Assembly (NCBI GenBank): GCA_003248755.1
Contig: QFQW01000012.1
Coordinates: forward strand, 7,900-71,899
DNA from: Chryseobacterium sp.
Lineage (GTDB): Bacteria; Bacteroidota; Bacteroidia; Flavobacteriales; Weeksellaceae
DNA length: 64,000 nucleotides
Direction: 5' to 3'
Positions within the stretch are counted from its first letter, which is position 1. Each line of letters begins with the position of its first letter. This document shows positions 62,894 to 64,000 of the stretch, one piece after another. Position numbers and translations under genes: made by a program. The notes under the pieces are model-generated. The model did not search any database, was not told the DNA's origin, and worked only from the letters and a program-made list of their open reading frames with translations.

Positions 62894-63798
62894 TCAATTT
62901 GTTCGTACATTCTATTGAAAAACAATTTTCTGTCCCTGTTGCCAGCCGTGTTCAGCGATTTACAGTTTTTAATTTGATGTTCAAAATAATTCAGAGTTTC
63001 TTTACAGGTTTTTGCATCGTTCGTCAAGAGATACCCGAACATATTACACGGAATTGCCATTATTGACTGCGAACCATTTGATATGAAAATATCATTGGAA
63101 AGATGAGCCAGCTCGTTCTGATAAATCTGAAAACGAGGATTGGTCTCTGTTTTATTCTCGATGTAATGAATCAAATCATTCAGTTCTGAAAGAATATTTA
63201 CAGCACCTTCTTTCCTGAGAAGCCCAATTTCAAAATAAAAAGAAACCTGAAGTAAAATACTTGAAATCGTCATATCATTCCAAAGTTCTATCACATTTTG
63301 TCTTTCATAAATCTCCTTTAGAACTTGAGTTTTGGAATTAAAAGGTTCTGGTTGAAAATCCTGAAACGGGATAAAAACCTGTTTAGAATTCAGAAGATTC
63401 ATCCAGACATAGATTTTGAATCTTGACAAAGGCGTGTCCGACAATGTATAAAAAAACGGAATATCTTTCGCTGAGTAATAAATCACAGAATCATCAGAAA
63501 AACTGATAGAACTCAAAATATCCAAAGTGTTATCAAAAAACGAATGTAAATCCTCCGTTTTGTTTACAGCTTTGGTTTTCTTTACCAAAAGATTATCGCT
63601 ATTTCCAAGAAATCTATCCAAAGAAATATTGTAGAACTTAGCAAGTTGCAGACTTTCTTCCAGAGAGAATTTGGATTTCAACGAGGTTCTTCTGTGTGCG
63701 GCATCATAACTTATGTTGAGAACATTGGCCAACTCATCATTCAGAGATTTGTCTCCTATTTTGGTTCTGATTTCTTTCAGTAAAAGTTCCTGATACAT
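62872..63798 (-). CDS. HTH-domain protein
   Basis: A 308-residue protein. The N-terminal ~75 residues (KIGDKSLNDELANVLNISYD, AAHRRTSLKSKFSLEESLQ) look like a Cro/XRE-type HTH; the rest is a helical, aromatic-rich ligand or protein-binding region with no recognised family. It is probably a transcription regulator of unknown targets. It diverges from the gene at 63904; a -7 box lies upstream at 63814-63821. Confidence 0.75.
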   Translation of the reverse strand: MYQELLLKEIRTKIGDKSLNDELANVLNISYDAAHRRTSLKSKFSLEESLQLAKFYNISLDRFLGNSDNLLVKKTKAVNKTEDLHSFFDNTLDILSSISFSDDSVIYYSAKDIPFFYTLSDTPLSRFKIYVWMNLLNSKQVFIPFQDFQPEPFNSKTQVLKEIYERQNVIELWNDMTISSILLQVSFYFEIGLLRKEGAVNILSELNDLIHYIENKTETNPRFQIYQNELAHLSNDIFISNGSQSIMAIPCNMFGYLLTNDAKTCKETLNYFEHQIKNCKSLNTAGNRDRKLFFNRMYEQIENLKQKL

Positions 63799-63813
63799 TT
63801 TTTGCGATTTTCA

Positions 63814-63821
63814 CAAATTTA
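63814..63821 (-). promoter_or_regulatory. -7 element of the HTH gene
   Basis: Plus-strand CAAATTTA reads TAAATTTG on the minus strand, 15 bp before the ATG. Confidence 0.55.
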
Positions 63822-63869
63822 GAAAAAATATTAATTCATTTCCGCATTTATAAAGTTGGGATTCAGAAA

Positions 63870-63877
63870 TAATTTTG
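63870..63877 (+). promoter_or_regulatory. -7 element of the last gene
   Basis: TAATTTTG, 26 bp before the ATG at 63904. Confidence 0.5.
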
Positions 63878-63903
63878 ACTCATCAATTTTAAAAATCAAT
63901 GCT

Positions 63904-64000
63904 ATGAAAATCAAATTACTTCTGCTGTTAATATTTACAAGTTCAATATTATTCGCACAAGATTCTATTCAAAATAAAAAAGGAGAAACACGTTTAATTG
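63904..64000 (+). CDS. Secreted protein (3' truncated)
   Basis: The open frame starts at 63904 and is cut by the window edge. The visible 32 residues are a typical signal peptide (MKIKLLLLLIFTSSILFAQ) followed by DSIQNKKGETRLI. Identity cannot be determined. It diverges from the HTH gene, which may regulate it. Confidence 0.65.
   Translation, partial: MKIKLLLLLIFTSSILFAQDSIQNKKGETRLI

Noticed and set aside
62768..62977. Plus-strand open frame overlapping the HTH gene end
   Set aside because: It is antisense to the regulator and to a better protein-like minus-strand fragment.

Overview
The window looks like chromosome from a Bacteroidota bacterium of the Flavobacteriia, most likely Chryseobacterium or a near relative in the Weeksellaceae. 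The reasons are low GC, A-rich rather than Shine-Dalgarno translation starts, repeated TTTG-N19/20-TAnnTTTG promoters, type IX secretion genes (porX, porZ, C-terminal sorting domains), malate:quinone oxidoreductase, bacillithiol deacetylase BshB1, a PUR-domain protein and a TonB cluster with two exbD genes. No rRNA, transposase, prophage or CRISPR array was seen; there is one tRNA (His, GTG anticodon).

Layout. 1-5.5 kb: exbB (cut by the window edge), exbD, exbD, tonB, a two-helix membrane protein, a PstS-like lipoprotein and a TPR protein. 5.5-13.7 kb: bshB1, tRNA-His, a GT-C type membrane glycosyltransferase, PUR protein, ABC exporter, mqo, dapA and a methyltransferase. 13.8-21.1 kb: a two-gene 5'-nucleotidase with its domains on separate proteins, porZ, recO, GNAT, recG. 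21.3-31.2 kb: a thioredoxin-like protein, three POT peptide transporters, a GNAT gene inside inverted repeats, a toxin-antitoxin pair and a DPP-IV peptidase, together a plausible peptide-uptake locus. 31.2-31.6 kb: a 15-copy, 21-bp array.

31.6-35.1 kb: an operon of trhO, trhP, a ferredoxin and 5-formyl-THF cyclo-ligase. It holds both known routes to tRNA 5-hydroxyuridine-34, and TrhO and TrhP end in the same homologous domain. 35.2-37.6 kb: two paralogous Ala-rich mini-lipoproteins flanking a divergent pair, a transmembrane protein with a possible DNA-binding N-terminus and a lipoprotein. 37.6-39.9 kb: a gingipain-type protease gene with two frameshifts. 39.9-48.2 kb: TRIC channel, exonuclease III, porX, RNase G, a 30-residue basic protein, HU, mutY and a TPR/transmembrane/LuxR-like regulator.

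48.4-53.9 kb: a secreted GEVED protein, then a cobalamin riboswitch controlling a BtuB-like receptor and a propeller-like lipoprotein resembling BtuG. 54.0-59.9 kb: NDH-2, trmD, a serine hydrolase, a GreA/B-like protein, a nitroreductase, rpsP and rimM. 59.9-64 kb: a two-component system, a secreted hypothetical, an HTH protein and a truncated gene start.

Intergenic DNA is rich in small repeats: a structured element present twice, TGATAAATGATA-type repeats, and a long palindrome. The strongest leads are the TrhO/TrhP shared domain, the 21-bp array with an uninterrupted but startless frame, the Lpp-like lipoproteins around a membrane regulator, the B12 riboswitch locus and the duplicated structured element. 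All statements come from reading the sequence; no database search was run.
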